DNA of 64,000 bases from Actinernus sp. WN-2022 (Eukaryota > Cnidaria > Anthozoa > Actiniaria > Actinernidae), in the NCBI GenBank assembly GCA_030867875.1, contig JAOWCC010000655.1, positions 11,864,269 to 11,928,268 of the forward strand, read 5' to 3'. The notes under the pieces were generated by a model. It had not been told where the DNA came from. It saw only the letters and a program-made list of their open reading frames with translations, and did no database searches. The translations under genes and the position numbers were made by a program. Positions 1 through 11,608 of this stretch are shown one piece after another (the stretch's first letter is position 1; the number at the start of each line of letters is the position of its first letter).

Positions 1-2
1 TC

Positions 3-3000
3 GACGACGAATGCTTCAGATGGTGCCACGTAAGGCACTTGAATCCACAGGAAAAATATCCTCAGAGAATCAAGAAGAGCGATAGAAAATCCGCAAAGGA
101 CCTAGACTATTCAAATATCGAATTTCCAGTGACTACCAAGCATTACAATAAAATCGAGAAGCAAAATAACATAAGCATCAACGTATTTGGATACGAAAAT
201 AAGAAGCCATATCCACTATTCGTATCGAAAGAAAAGTACGATGATCATATGGATCTGTTATTGATTACTGAAGATACGAACAAACATTACGTTCTAATAA
301 AAGACTTCAATAAATTCATGTACAACCAAACGAAGCACAAGAATAGAAAGCACTTCTGTAGACATTGCTTACAATGCTTTGGATCTGAAAGAGTCCTAAT
401 CAACCATAAAGAAGTATGTATCGAAGTAAATGGTGAGCAAGCAATCCAAATGCCTACCAAATCAAATAATATGCTACGATTTAAGAACTACAACAAGCAA
501 CTACCAGCTATATTCGTTATCTATGCAGACTTCGAAAGCATAACACGCAAAATCGATGGATGCATGCCTAACAATAACAACTCATATACTGAAGCATATC
601 AACAGCATATCGACTGTAGTTATGGATACAAACTAGTTTGCCGTTATGATGATCGATACAGCAAGCCATTGAAAACGTATCGAGGAGAGAACAGTGCATA
701 CAAATTCCTCGAAGAAATGCTCAATGAAGTAAAATGGTGTCAAGATACGATAAAGAGCCATTTCAATAAAGACATGGTGCTGACTAAGAAAGACAAACTA
801 GACTTCAAAGATGCTACCAAATGCCATATATGCGATATCGAATACCTAGTAAATGACATCAGAGTTCGAGATCACTGCCATATCACTGGAAAATACAGAG
901 GATCATCTCATCAAATATGCAATCTCAACTTCGACATAAAAGCTGAAGAAATTAAGATCCCAGTCTTCTTTCACAATCTTCGAGGATATGACTCTCATCT
1001 AATTATGCAACAGATCGGCAAAGTCATCAAGAATCATCCATACATAGACAAGAATGGTAATACAAAATACCATAAGCTCAACGTAATCCCTAATAATATG
1101 GAGAAGTACATGGCATTCATGCTAGGCAATAACCTCACATTTCTCGACAGTTTCCAATTTATGGGTCAATCACTTAGCACATTAGCAACTAATCTTCCAG
1201 AAGACAAATTCATATACACCAAGAAAGACTTCGCAAACGACGAGCAATTCGAATTAGCAAAAAGGAAAGGAGTCTATCCATACGACTTCATGGATGACTT
1301 CGAAAAATTCGACTACGAATGCCTTCCTAAGAAAGAAGACTTCTATAGCATCATCAATGATGAGCACATATCGAATGCTGACTACGAGCATGCATTAAAA
1401 GTATACGATACCTTCGAAATGACTTCTATGGGTGATTACCATGACCTTTACCTAACAATCGACGTACTTCTCTTGACAGACGTCTTCGAAAATTTCAGAT
1501 CTATGTCGATTTCGAATTACGGCCTCGACCCATGTCATTATTTTACGACTCCTGGTTTAAGTTTTGATGCGATGCTCAAAATGACTAAAGTCGAATTAGA
1601 GTTGATCACTGACATAGATATCTACCAGTTTATTGAGAAGGGCATGAGAGGTGGCACTAGTTACATAGCCCATAGATACGCTAAAGCAAATCACGAATAC
1701 CTAAAAGATTACGATAAAGACGCTCCAAATAGCCATATAATCTACCTCGATGCTAATAACCTCTACGGCTACGCCATGAGCGAATACCTACCTACTGGTG
1801 GATTCCGATGGCTAACCATAAAAGAGATCGAAAATACAAATCTAGCTAAGTATGATGAGCATAGCAAAAAAGGACTCATAATTGAGGTTGATTTAGAATA
1901 CCCTAAATCTATACATGACGATCATAACGACTATCCATTAGCAGTAGAAAAGATGTGCATAGATAACGACATGCTATCAGACTATTGCAAAGACATCCAA
2001 AAGAAGCACAATATGTCAATTGGTACTACGCGCAAGCTCGTTCCGAATCTAAACGACAAGACTAAATACGTGCTTCATTATAGAAATCTACGATTATACA
2101 CCAGCCTAGGAATGAAAATTAAAAAAGTCCATCGAGTTTTAGAGTTTAACCAAAGTCCATGGCTAAGAGAATATATCGATTTCAACACTCAGAAGAGAAC
2201 CATAGCTAAGAATCAATTCGAAAAAGACTACTATAAACTTCAAAATAACAGTATATTCGGTAAGACCATGGAAAATATTCGCAAACGATGCAACGTAAAA
2301 CTAATAACCGACAAGAAGAAGCTATTGGAACTAGCTAGCAAACCAACATATGTGAGCAGTAAGATCTTCAATGAAGACCTAGTAGCTGTCCACCAAATCA
2401 AGAATACGATAACATTGGATAAACCGATATATGTTGGAATGTGCATACTAGACCTATCCAAAACGTTAATGTACGACTTCCACTACAATTACATTAAGAA
2501 GAAATACGCAAATCCTCAACTACTGTTCACAGATACAGACAGCCTAATGTATCAGATCGAAACCAAGAACGTATATAGAGATTTCCAGATCGACAAAGAT
2601 AGATTCGACAACAGCGACTATCCAGTCGATTGTCCATTCTACGATAAGAACAACAAGAAAGTAATCGGTAAGTTCAAGAACGAATGTGCTAATGGCTTCA
2701 AACACATAACCGAATTCGTAGGATTGAGATCAAAGATGTACAGCTATATGAAAGACGACAATTCGAATTCGAAAACGGCAAAGGGCATTAAGAAGAATAC
2801 CATCAATAAACAAATCAAACATATCAATTATAGAGATACATTGCTAAATAGGACTAAGATGTCGCATACGATGAAGACGATTCGGAGTGTGAATCACCAA
2901 TTGGGAAGCTACGAAATCAATAAGACGAGTCTATCATGCTACGACGATAAAAGATACATACTGGAAGATGGAATCGAGAGTTTCGCATATGGACACTATA

Positions 3001-3011
3001 AAATACAATAA
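3..3011 (+). CDS. Protein-primed family-B DNA polymerase, 5' end outside window
   Basis: This would replicate a linear virus-like element by protein priming. The frame is open from base 3 to a stop at 3009-3011 without a break, and the residues before the first possible start (DDECFRWC) look like family sequence, so the true start lies left of the window. Numbering from base 39: C2H2/C2HC-like finger C107-C110-H123-C127; exonuclease motifs DFE near 164, HNLRGYD near 312-318 and the YHDLYLTIDVLLLTD stretch near 467-481; polymerase motif A DANNLYGY near 571; motif B QNNSIFGK near 735-742; motif C DTDS at 832-835; KMY near 899. A second zinc-type module, CHIC...RDHCH...GKYRG...CN (262-295), resembles recombination endonuclease VII and sits between Exo I and Exo II. 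All catalytic motifs look intact. Family DNA_pol_B_2, as in Polintons and adintoviruses. No capsid gene follows it directly. Confidence 0.95.
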   Translation, partial: DDECFRWCHVRHLNPQEKYPQRIKKSDRKSAKDLDYSNIEFPVTTKHYNKIEKQNNISINVFGYENKKPYPLFVSKEKYDDHMDLLLITEDTNKHYVLIKDFNKFMYNQTKHKNRKHFCRHCLQCFGSERVLINHKEVCIEVNGEQAIQMPTKSNNMLRFKNYNKQLPAIFVIYADFESITRKIDGCMPNNNNSYTEAYQQHIDCSYGYKLVCRYDDRYSKPLKTYRGENSAYKFLEEMLNEVKWCQDTIKSHFNKDMVLTKKDKLDFKDATKCHICDIEYLVNDIRVRDHCHITGKYRGSSHQICNLNFDIKAEEIKIPVFFHNLRGYDSHLIMQQIGKVIKNHPYIDKNGNTKYHKLNVIPNNMEKYMAFMLGNNLTFLDSFQFMGQSLSTLATNLPEDKFIYTKKDFANDEQFELAKRKGVYPYDFMDDFEKFDYECLPKKEDFYSIINDEHISNADYEHALKVYDTFEMTSMGDYHDLYLTIDVLLLTDVFENFRSMSISNYGLDPCHYFTTPGLSFDAMLKMTKVELELITDIDIYQFIEKGMRGGTSYIAHRYAKANHEYLKDYDKDAPNSHIIYLDANNLYGYAMSEYLPTGGFRWLTIKEIENTNLAKYDEHSKKGLIIEVDLEYPKSIHDDHNDYPLAVEKMCIDNDMLSDYCKDIQKKHNMSIGTTRKLVPNLNDKTKYVLHYRNLRLYTSLGMKIKKVHRVLEFNQSPWLREYIDFNTQKRTIAKNQFEKDYYKLQNNSIFGKTMENIRKRCNVKLITDKKKLLELASKPTYVSSKIFNEDLVAVHQIKNTITLDKPIYVGMCILDLSKTLMYDFHYNYIKKKYANPQLLFTDTDSLMYQIETKNVYRDFQIDKDRFDNSDYPVDCPFYDKNNKKVIGKFKNECANGFKHITEFVGLRSKMYSYMKDDNSNSKTAKGIKKNTINKQIKHINYRDTLLNRTKMSHTMKTIRSVNHQLGSYEINKTSLSCYDDKRYILEDGIESFAYGHYKIQ

Positions 3012-4329
3012 ACCTACACTTCAACTAAAATCGATCTCCATCCTTCCTCCATTCATCGCTCTCTACTCTCACCACGCACCAGCATCCATTACATAGAGAA
3101 GATGCAGGATACCTCGAACGCACTATGAAATAGAAAGAAAGGAAAATACTATAGAAGAAACTCGCAGAAGCCAATATATGGCAATAGCGGATAGCAGGCA
3201 AGGCAATGAAGCCATTAGAATGGATAGCCTAGAATGCAACTATGAAAAGTTGAATACTATAGTATGAGAAGAACGAATAGAAGAACCATCAATCGGCTGG
3301 TTCAAACACATTTCGAAAATATACGTACACATCACTATAGATCAAGCCTTTAGACATCCAAAGATTGAAACCAGTTATGGAGATTTCCAAGAATTTGACA
3401 TCCAAAGATTGAACTGGTTAAACCGGTTATGGAGAATTCGACCTTGACCTTGACCTTGAGAAGAATAAAAAATACGATCGATAAATAATAGGGTGGGGGT
3501 ATGAGATCAGAAACCATATGATGGAAAATGGTCCGGTACCCTCACCCTCTATACTACTAACTTATGCAGAGTGAGTTGATGGTTAGAAAACAGTTGGAAA
3601 AAGCCTAAAATAATCTTTTATCCGGATTCAAAGTATTTTACAGTTCATAATACTGTTTGGTAAAAGTTATTTAAAATGTTAAAAACACAAGCAAAAAGGG
3701 AATCCAGTGGCTGCTAGTTATTCGCATCAAGATTCACATGTCTTGAGCCGCTTGCAGTTGAACTTGACTTTCTCCACTTGAAGCCATACAAACTCGAGCA
3801 GGATTTGCTTCTTTGCCTTCGAGAAACGATGAAAACATGTTGGACATACGCTGAAACTATTAAAGGAATGGCAATGGACGGTCAATATATCAGGACTGAA
3901 ATTCGTCGAGTCACGAATTCGCTTCAACTTGTCGAAGTTGTTGTCGAAAACAATCGACTTTGGGGTTCCGAGATGAGGAAAGTAGAACGTCTTGACAACT
4001 TGTGTAGAGTGCCTAGGATCTGTACGTGCACATTTGAACGAGCTAGCTGAAACCCATAAGTGTCACGTGGATAAATAAACCGTTTACATTTACTGTGATG
4101 CTATAGTGGCTGTCTCCCAATTCATTAATATTTTTCCCTGACACATTCAAAAATAATGTACATAATTGCTACAGTCTCTTTAATGTACACAATTGCTACA
4201 TATTTCCTTCCCAACTTATTGTGAAGTCTTACTCTAAACAATACCAATGTGAATTGAATTTGCAAAATCCTTTGAATAACATCACGAGAAAAAGCACAAA
4301 TATACACGGATGAATATTATTAACAAGTA
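3012..4329. other. Non-coding sequence downstream of polymerase
   Basis: No gene is recognised. A 17-bp phrase beginning GACATCCAAAGATTGAA occurs twice (about 3353 and 3398) followed by related text, a short direct duplication. A minus-strand frame of about 110 codons ends near 3727 and a plus-strand frame overlaps it, but neither resembles a family I know with confidence. The right end of the element that carried the polymerase should lie here. I could not identify a terminal repeat. Confidence 0.5.
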
Positions 4330-4466
4330 ATCTTTTTCTCGAGCAATTCTGGAGTTATTTGAACTCGTGAGAGTTTTCAAAGAGCTCGATAATTGCATTC
4401 GCAATTTTGATACTCTTTGAAAATCTCACTAGTTCAAATTAATCCAGACTGATTGCACGAGAATCG
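4330..4466. repeat. Short foldback (hairpin) element
   Basis: About 65 bases on each side pair imperfectly around a centre at about 4399. The left arm reads TCGTGAGAGTTTTCAAAGAG and the right arm is its near reverse complement, ending in CACGAGAA. It is shaped like a foldback MITE and carries no coding sequence. It ends only a few bases before the larger inverted repeat that follows. Confidence 0.7.
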
Positions 4467-4473
4467 ATATAAT

Positions 4474-6113
4474 CACAGGCACTGACCCAAGCTAATGATT
4501 TTTACAAGGAATGTATGGGAATGTTTAGAAAAAATCTAAAACTATACTAAAATGATCGATAAAGTCATAAAACCTTACCTGTGTGTTGTGAAGTTGTTCC
4601 TCTTCATCACTGATGTGTTTATTTCTGGTTTGACGTACTTCTGGGATTTTTTTTCCCTCCCCTATATAAATATTGAGAAGGCAGGAAACACGAGACGCCA
4701 TTAGTCCACGTGGCGACTCTTCGAAGCCTCATAATTCTTCGAAAATCCAAACTTTCAGCATTTTACCTCCAGAAACCCTTTCTTACATTCCTCTAGCACT
4801 CATTCAATCGATCCATCGCTTATTTTCTCTCTTTGTAAGTACTCAAATTCGACAGTTTCTGCAGCCAACCTAGCCTGTAACTAGCCGAGGTTCGATCACT
4901 AGTTGAACCACAGGCAGCCTGTGGTTGAACGTGGCTTTTCTTCGGAAGCAGTCACGAACGAGTGCCGAAGGAATTCGACACTTCGTGTTTTTTCGAGGAG
5001 ATTCGGAGAACGAAGTCATTGTGCTCAATCGACCAATCGCTCAACGGTGAAATCTGCTGGGGAGACTGCCCATGAACATTTCAGCAAACACTGCATGCAC
5101 TGGTACAGATGAAGTAAATATAAAGTCAAATAGAAATGTGGTCAAGTTTAGTTCTCTTCAAAAGCTGTTTCGAATGTTAAATAACCAACGAGTTAAAAAT
5201 GGAACCAAGGTAAGTTAATTAGACGGTTTTTGATGAACTGACTGGAATACGAGTGAATAAAAACGTCTGTGTTGCGGCTGGAATATGTTAGGATGTCTTC
5301 AGTAGACGTGAATTCGTTCTGTTGGTATGTAAAATGCCTGTGGATGCTGAAATCAATTGAATCTTATATTGAATCTTGGATTTTATATTATTCTCTGAGT
5401 TATATAACATTTATAAATATTCAATTGAGCTTTAGAGAAGTTTCTCACCATAACTTTGAACATAGATTATATCCAAATATTTTCCTTTGGTTCTTCGCTA
5501 GCTATTATATATACCTCCACTGGATCGTTTACGCATAGTCGATAACATATTTGAATGCTCGACTCTCGTAAAAGAAAGTACAAAAGCGTTTTGAACAAAT
5601 TCGAACTGTGTTCATGGGTCTCCCCAGCAGATTTTACCGTTCAGCGATTGGTCGATTGAGCACAATGACTTCGTTCTCCGAATCTCCTCGAAAAAACACG
5701 AAGTGTCGAATTCCTTCGGCACTCGTTCGTGACTGCTTCCGAAGAAAAGCCACGTCAAAGCGAGGAAATAAGCGATGTATCGATTGAATGAGTGCTAGAG
5801 GAATGTAAGAAAGGGTTTCTGGAGGTAAAATGCTGAAAGTTGGATTTTCGAAGAATTACGAGGCTTCGAAGAGTCGCCACGTGGACTAATGGCGTCTCGT
5901 GTTTCCTGCCTTCTCAATAGTTATATAGGGGAGGAAAAAAAATTCACAGAAGTACGTCAAAGCAGAAATAAACACATCAGTGATGAAGAGGAACAATTTC
6001 ACAACACACAGGTAAGGTTTTATGACTTTATTGATCATTTTAGTACAGTTTTAGATTTTTTCTAAACATTCCCATACATTCCTTGTAAAAATCATTAGCT
6101 TGGGTTGCCTGTG
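4474..6113. mobile_element. 1.64-kb long-arm inverted-repeat element
   Basis: The outer ends are CACAGGCA and TGCCTGTG. The left arm (to about 5079) and right arm (from about 5609) are near-identical reverse complements, including TTCGAAGAGTCGCCACGTGG on the right and its mirror on the left. About 95 bases (4838-4933) are present only in the left arm. They begin GTAAGT and contain CCACAGGCAGCCTGTGG, which looks like two element ends joined. The central 530 bases are unrelated to the arms and hold no recognised gene. No clear target-site duplication was found. Consistent with a foldback/MITE-type DNA element. Confidence 0.75.
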
Positions 6114-7900
6114 GTTTCAGTTATACCGGAAGAACTAGAAATACGTACTTTTATCTCCATTTCGTAAAGTCCAACAATTCAAGGCCAAAGTTATAGAAAA
6201 TATCAAGTCCGACTGGAGGACGATATTTTTCATTGATATTGGTTAAAAATAACATGTGATGTATTCATGTTGCTTAGTTACTGAAGTGCCCACACAAGTG
6301 ACGTACAATAACAGCGTTGAAAACCGGACTCAACATACAGGTAAGATTTGATATCTTGGTGTATATATAGTAGACTTATAATCACAGAACACGTACAGCT
6401 CATCCTAAGAATCACAAAGCTCGAAAGCTATGTCAGAACATTAGTTTCGCTTCGCAAAAACAGTCTATGAATCGCAGGCTATGAACATAATATTTTCACA
6501 CATTTATGCAAATATGATTCATATACTCCACTTGGCAATGGGGTCATAAACTACGACTTCTATAGAATTACATGGAGTCTTTAAACTCTAGAACAATATT
6601 GTTCCCATCGTCTTGGCCCAGTGGGGAGATCAATTCGAGTCCTGAACTTCTCTACTTATGCGAAATCTAAGAGTTAACTTTCGTGATTTGCGCTATCTAC
6701 AATGTATACGGTGGCTGGCGAATGAATTGAAGGTCATTCCAGGTCAACAAGCTGAGTTGTGATGTGTGGTGACATTAAACAGTGTAATTTCTATTGTCTT
6801 TAATTTCTAATTATTAAAAATCATGTGTTACATGTACGTGTGGCACTGCTGTGGCACTGTTCTTTTAAGTTCTCAAAGGAGTCCAGCCTACACAAATGCA
6901 GTCTTCAACATTTACCTGTTCATCAGAAAAAACATAGACCATCATGCAAAAACCTACAGAGGTGCATGTTGACAGATAAAAATAACCTTGAATTTGTAAT
7001 GGAACCACGGGGCTGACTTAGCCTGGACCTGGCTAAATTATATTGAATTTGAATTTAGCATGTTTTTATGGAGGTAGGAAAACCAGAGAAACCCCAAAAA
7101 ACCCTTGGAGCAAGGACAAAATACCAACAAACTCAACTGACAAAATTAATGGTGCCCCAATTGAGATTCCGACCCGGGACCACAGATATGAGGCAAAGTG
7201 ATACCCCGAAAATACATATGTATATGGATTCAACAAGACCCAGGGCTAGTTTACAAATTCACAAACAGTTGGCTTTAAAATGGGCCATACAATGAGTGAA
7301 GTACATATATATTCAAATTCAAATAAACGTTTAGTTTACACAGACGAGAACCACTGCGCCACTGTTTTTGCATAGTAAGTTCGTCCATGAAATACTCATT
7401 TACTTTTTGCTAGTACTATTAAGGGACCTACTGATCAACATATCTACTTGTAGGTAAATTAGGAGGGCGGAGGAACAGAACAGGGAGGAGGGAGAATTGG
7501 CAAAAAAAAAAAATCAGGGAGGAGGGTGAAATGTCCAGAAAAACTAGGGAGGAGGAAGAATTTAGCATACAGGGAGGGGGGAGAAAATGGGATCTACATA
7601 CATGCTCTAGAGAGAAATTTTAAAACTCACTAGGGAGGAGGGAGAAATGTCGGGAAAAAGATAGGGAGGAGTGAGATTTCACTACCCGTTCCTCTCCACT
7701 CAATTAGGAATTACTTTAATTAAAACTGACTTACCGTCTATCATCTTCGAACTGTTCTTAGTATTTCGTTTTCCTCCAAGGATACCAGCCCATAAATAGC
7801 CATTCACGGTTCTATCGACGTCTTGGTGAGTTCTCAGCTTGGTTCCAAAACTCTTAAACTAGCTAACCTTGTGTAAATCCATTGAAGACCACTCAGAACT
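6114..7900. other. Unrecognised non-coding sequence with purine-rich tract
   Basis: No gene is supported. A stretch at about 7460-7680 repeats GGGAGGAGGGAGAA-like purine-rich phrases about six times with short spacers, a degenerate G-rich minisatellite. Short open frames elsewhere have no recognisable domains. Confidence 0.5.
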
Positions 7901-8529
7901 GGCATGTTGTAAACCGCGGACTGGACTCAAACTAATATGGACTGGACTGGACTCAGAAAAGGCGGACTCAGAAAACACAGATTCAGAAAACGAGGACTCA
8001 GAAAATGTGGACTCAGAATTCGACTCATTTTGACAGTAGATAAACATTCTTGGCATACAGAAAAACATTTCGACAATTGTTGCTGAGATTTTTCCTTGAC
8101 GAATACCTAGTATTTTCGTAGTAATTCAAACTAGTTTTATCTCCCTTTGAGGCAATAGATAGTGCAGACTGCAAAGAAAGAAAGGATGAAAAGAAATAAA
8201 GAACTTGAAAGCAAACTGCAACTGGATTAAATCGTGATGTCTGTCGCGTACCAACAAAGATAATTACCGATAAGCTTTCAAGAGGTGACAGGATCAATTA
8301 GCAGATCAGTCCCGTAACACTATCAACTTGGGACAAGAAACCATTGAGTCGTCAACCTCCAAGGTAACGGAAAACTGGCTTGCTTTGATTTTTATAGTAT
8401 TTGTATGAAATAATGTTACTGAATTTGACTGTATAGATCACGAATAGAAGTATATATAATAAACACAAAGTATTATGGTGTCGTTTGAAAATAATCCACA
8501 GAAAATACCCCCAGGACTTTGCGTTAGCC
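7901..8529. repeat. Left arm of nested inverted repeat
   Basis: Bases 7901-8459 are a reverse complement, with small indels, of 12999-13563. Bases 8456-8529 are a reverse complement of 9675-9746. The outer part carries degenerate GGACTCAGAAAA-type repeats at 7917-8010. The simplest reading is a foldback unit with a 630-bp arm whose right arm was later split by another element. Confidence 0.8.
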
Positions 8530-9674
8530 TTCATGATATTCCAATAAAATGATCTAGCCGGTCACACATCCCGGGGGGGGGGGGGGGTACTCCTGTTTGT
8601 GACGTATTATGTATGTGCCGCCCGGGTGGGTCAGGGTATTGAGCTAAGTTTGGGCAGGTAGGGTCAGGGTTTTGACATGATTTGGGCAGATCAGGGTCAG
8701 GATTTGAGTATATTTTGGGTGCAGTCAGGGTCGGGGTTCAGTATTTTTTAGGCAGTTAGGGTTCAGTGTTTTTTAGCTACTATGTCAAAAAAATACATTA
8801 TGTTGCCGCATTGCAAGCACTGAGGTTCGCATACATCGTGACGCCGCTAATTCGTACTTCAGTACTTATCTATGTACTTCATCTGCTGATTTGTTTACCC
8901 AATGCTACGTCCCGACTTGAAATGTTCCGTATTTTGCATGCAATCCTGGTACGCGGTATACCGGCCGGGATATATATCCGACCGTGTTTTTAAAACAATT
9001 TAAAGAAGGGGCAATCAGGGTTTTTTTCCCCAAAAAGGGGCAATCAGGATTTTGGAGCTCGGATTGGGTCAAACAGGGTCAGGGTTTGAGCCTCTTGGCC
9101 TCACATACATACCCATTTTACCAATTTACCGACTCGAACTGGAAACTTAGATGATAAATGACATAAATAATAATGCCCTGTCCAAACCCATAACTACCGA
9201 TTAATGTACTGTTATCGTGCAAGTAGCGATATCTGCTCTAGTTCCGTGAATGAATCTATGTTATTTCTCAGTTCATGCATTGCGTGATTCTTCTATTCAC
9301 GTCTACACTAATTATTGTCACTGCGGATCAATCAGTATACGTAATTAACAAACTACAGGACAACATTTCCAATAAAACAAAGAGAGTATCTCACCTAGTA
9401 GTGCAGTGACACACTAACCCCGCGGGCTCCATACATAATCACACAATAGAAAGTAATACCAAAGCGACATATGTATCAAGAATAATCACCGTTCACCAGC
9501 TAGATTTTATCAGTTTGCCCCTCCATATATGTAATATAATGTCAATGCTATCCGTATCAAGTTGTACAGGCATTCCGTATTTGTGTTCCTCGATATGAGG
9601 TTATTAAAATAAGTAAACCTGTCATCGGCGTATCACACGCACGTAAAATTAACTTTGAGGCGTCTGATTTCCTC
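8530..9674. other. Loop between inner inverted-repeat arms; G-run and GGGTCAGGGT repeats
   Basis: It begins with a run of 15 G (8573-8587) and then degenerate repeats of GGGTCAGGGTTTTGA-type sequence to about 9110. No gene is seen. The G-rich strand could form quadruplexes, which is inference only. Confidence 0.6.
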
Positions 9675-9746
9675 AGGCTAACGCAAAGTCCTGGGGGTAT
9701 TTTCTGTGGATTATTTTCAAACGACACCATAATACTTTGTTTATTA
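9675..9746. repeat. Inner right arm of nested inverted repeat
   Basis: A reverse complement of 8456-8529, including CAAAGTCCTGGGGGTATTTT here and its mirror there. It is continuous in the left arm with the sequence matching 12999-13563, so the two pieces of the right arm were once adjacent. Confidence 0.8.
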
Positions 9747-10524
9747 CTCGGGCCAGGCCTTCGGCCGAGGCACGAGTCAGAATTCGCAAGTGTTTATTAT
9801 TTTCTGTGTTGACTTCCGGTCCCGTCAACCAATCAGAATCGATTCCCCACGGGATAAACACGCGGGACAGGTTTCTCTCTGAAAAATCCAAGATGGCGGC
9901 TACAAAGGACTTATGCCTTGTTATGGCAAAATCACCTAGTTTTTGGGCCATTTTTGCTGAAATCAAAGGCTTCTTGGAGAGAAATACCAAGATGTTCAGT
10001 TTTTCTAGGGCCGACAGGAGTTTTACGGGCCGTTTGCATGGAAAAGGAGTCTGAGAATGAGATTTGCGTCCGCGTCCAAATTTATGTATCTGACATATTT
10101 GGTAAGTAAACACAAATGTTTAATACCAGGTTGCAGTGTTGATATTTACTATTTCCTCTTAAAGTTTAAATGGCTTCTAATAGACTAGAAAATGGGCTTC
10201 AGAAATTGGCCCAATTTATCAGTTCTTTCGGTAAAATAGGAATACGGATCCACTTCTAAACAAGCGGGAAGATCTACAACTGCAATTAATTATTTGGTGT
10301 GAAGACAGTGGCTCCAATAATCCAAAAACCGAGTGGAAATCGCATGTTTATTTTTGAAATGGACTTATGCAGTCTATAATTTATTTGAGAACTAATAATT
10401 TATTTTAAATTTCAAAGTTAATCATCTATATTGTATTTATAATTTCATTACAATTGGATTAATTTTATCTGAACTAAGTTTGGGCCTATAACAGAAAGAT
10501 GGTAGCCTCCAGTTTGCTTAAACT

Positions 10525-10760
10525 GCATTCCAGTAAGCTCAGTGGTTAAGTGTCAGTCAGTTGTGCAGGAGGTAGTGGGTTCAAATCCTGGTGGGACCTT
10601 CAAATAAGTGGGAGAACTGGTTCTGCCTTTTGCTCTGACATCTGCAAATCGTTAGACCTTCATGTCTTCTTGGATCAGAATGTTAAATTGTAGGCCGACA
10701 CTGAGAATGCAACCAAATCTCTGGTAGTGACCACCCTCAAGTGTAGTAGATATAGTTGTA
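10525..10760 (+). mobile_element. tRNA-derived SINE
   Basis: The head contains an A-box-like TAAGCTCAGTGGTTAAGTG (10534-10552) and a B-box-like GGGTTCAAATCC about 25 bases later, as in Pol III tRNA promoters. The body shares CATCTGCAAATNGTTAGACCTTC with the oppositely oriented SINE at 11340-11608, showing one family. The ends are approximate and no target duplication was resolved. Confidence 0.7.
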
Positions 10761-10772
10761 TAGTCAAAAATA

Positions 10773-11005
10773 AGTGCAATGGAACTAATAGCGAGCGCTG
10801 GAACAAGACTGAAGACTAACAGAGGAGAATGTCAATGTATTTAGCATCATGGTATTGCTAATTGGGGACAAACTCATTTACTCTATGTCACATAGAGTAA
10901 ATCAGTTTGTCCCCAATTAGCAATACCATGATGCTAAATACATTGACATTCTCCTCTGTTAGTCTTCAGTCTTGTTCCAGCGCTCGCTATTAGTTCCATT
11001 GCACT
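10773..11005. repeat. 233-bp near-perfect palindrome
   Basis: The two 116-bp arms are exact reverse complements except for one mismatch close to the middle, around a single-base centre (C at 10889 within CTATGTCACATAG). It begins AGTGCAATGG and ends CCATTGCACT. There is no spacer, so on extrusion it would form an almost loop-free cruciform. No coding sequence. It lies between two SINEs of one family in opposite orientation. Confidence 0.95.
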
Positions 11006-11339
11006 ACTGGCTGTTATACATATCATTATGACGTCAAATCAAAACAATCTGTTGTTTAAACGCTAAGGATCACGGTCGTGGGAGGGGGACAAAACAGCAA
11101 CAACACAAAGTAAATAGCTATCAAATGCATTTTGTAGAATGTAGAATAGTGGTAACAGCCACCAAATACGGTAAATATCGTGGGATAAACATTGATACAG
11201 CTGAATTATCTGGAAACCAGACAATTCGAAGTAAAATTTTCCTCAGCAGAGCAGATTTAGTTCAAAATTCTATTGTTCATGTCGATTCTGTCCCCCTCAT
11301 AAACAAGCCGTGACGTCATAATGATATAGGGTAATTAGA

Positions 11340-11608
11340 GGTCTCATTCACAGTAGCCCGGCACTAATCCAGCAAGCTGACCTCTTGCTGGCACTATGGG
11401 TGGTCACGACCAGGGTTTATTGCGTCCACAGTGGTTCTTTTACGTCCCCAATATTTGGAGATGGGACCGCCATTTACATGGTCATCTGAGCCACAGCGAA
11501 GGTCTAACCATTTGCAGATGTTAGAGTGTTGGTCCGACCGGGGTTTGAACCCACGATCTCCTGCACAACAGACCGGCGCTCTAACAACTGAGCTATCCGG
11601 GAGGCGGT
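11340..11608 (-). mobile_element. tRNA-derived SINE, minus strand
   Basis: Read on the minus strand it starts with GGATAGCTCAGTTGTTAGAG (A box) and has GGGTTCAAACCCC (B box) about 35 bases later. The tRNA-unrelated body reads into CATCTGCAAATGGTTAGACC, shared with the SINE at 10525. The tail runs towards a CTAATTACCCTAT end. This copy keeps a better tRNA head than the other. Confidence 0.8.

Noticed and set aside
3727..4055. Integrase-like resemblance of the minus-strand frame (HLGTPKSIVFDNN)
   Set aside because: The likeness covers a dozen residues only, without other integrase motifs.
9673..10113. 146-codon minus-strand frame
   Set aside because: Runs across an inverted-repeat arm and a transposon end, with no domain; likely chance.
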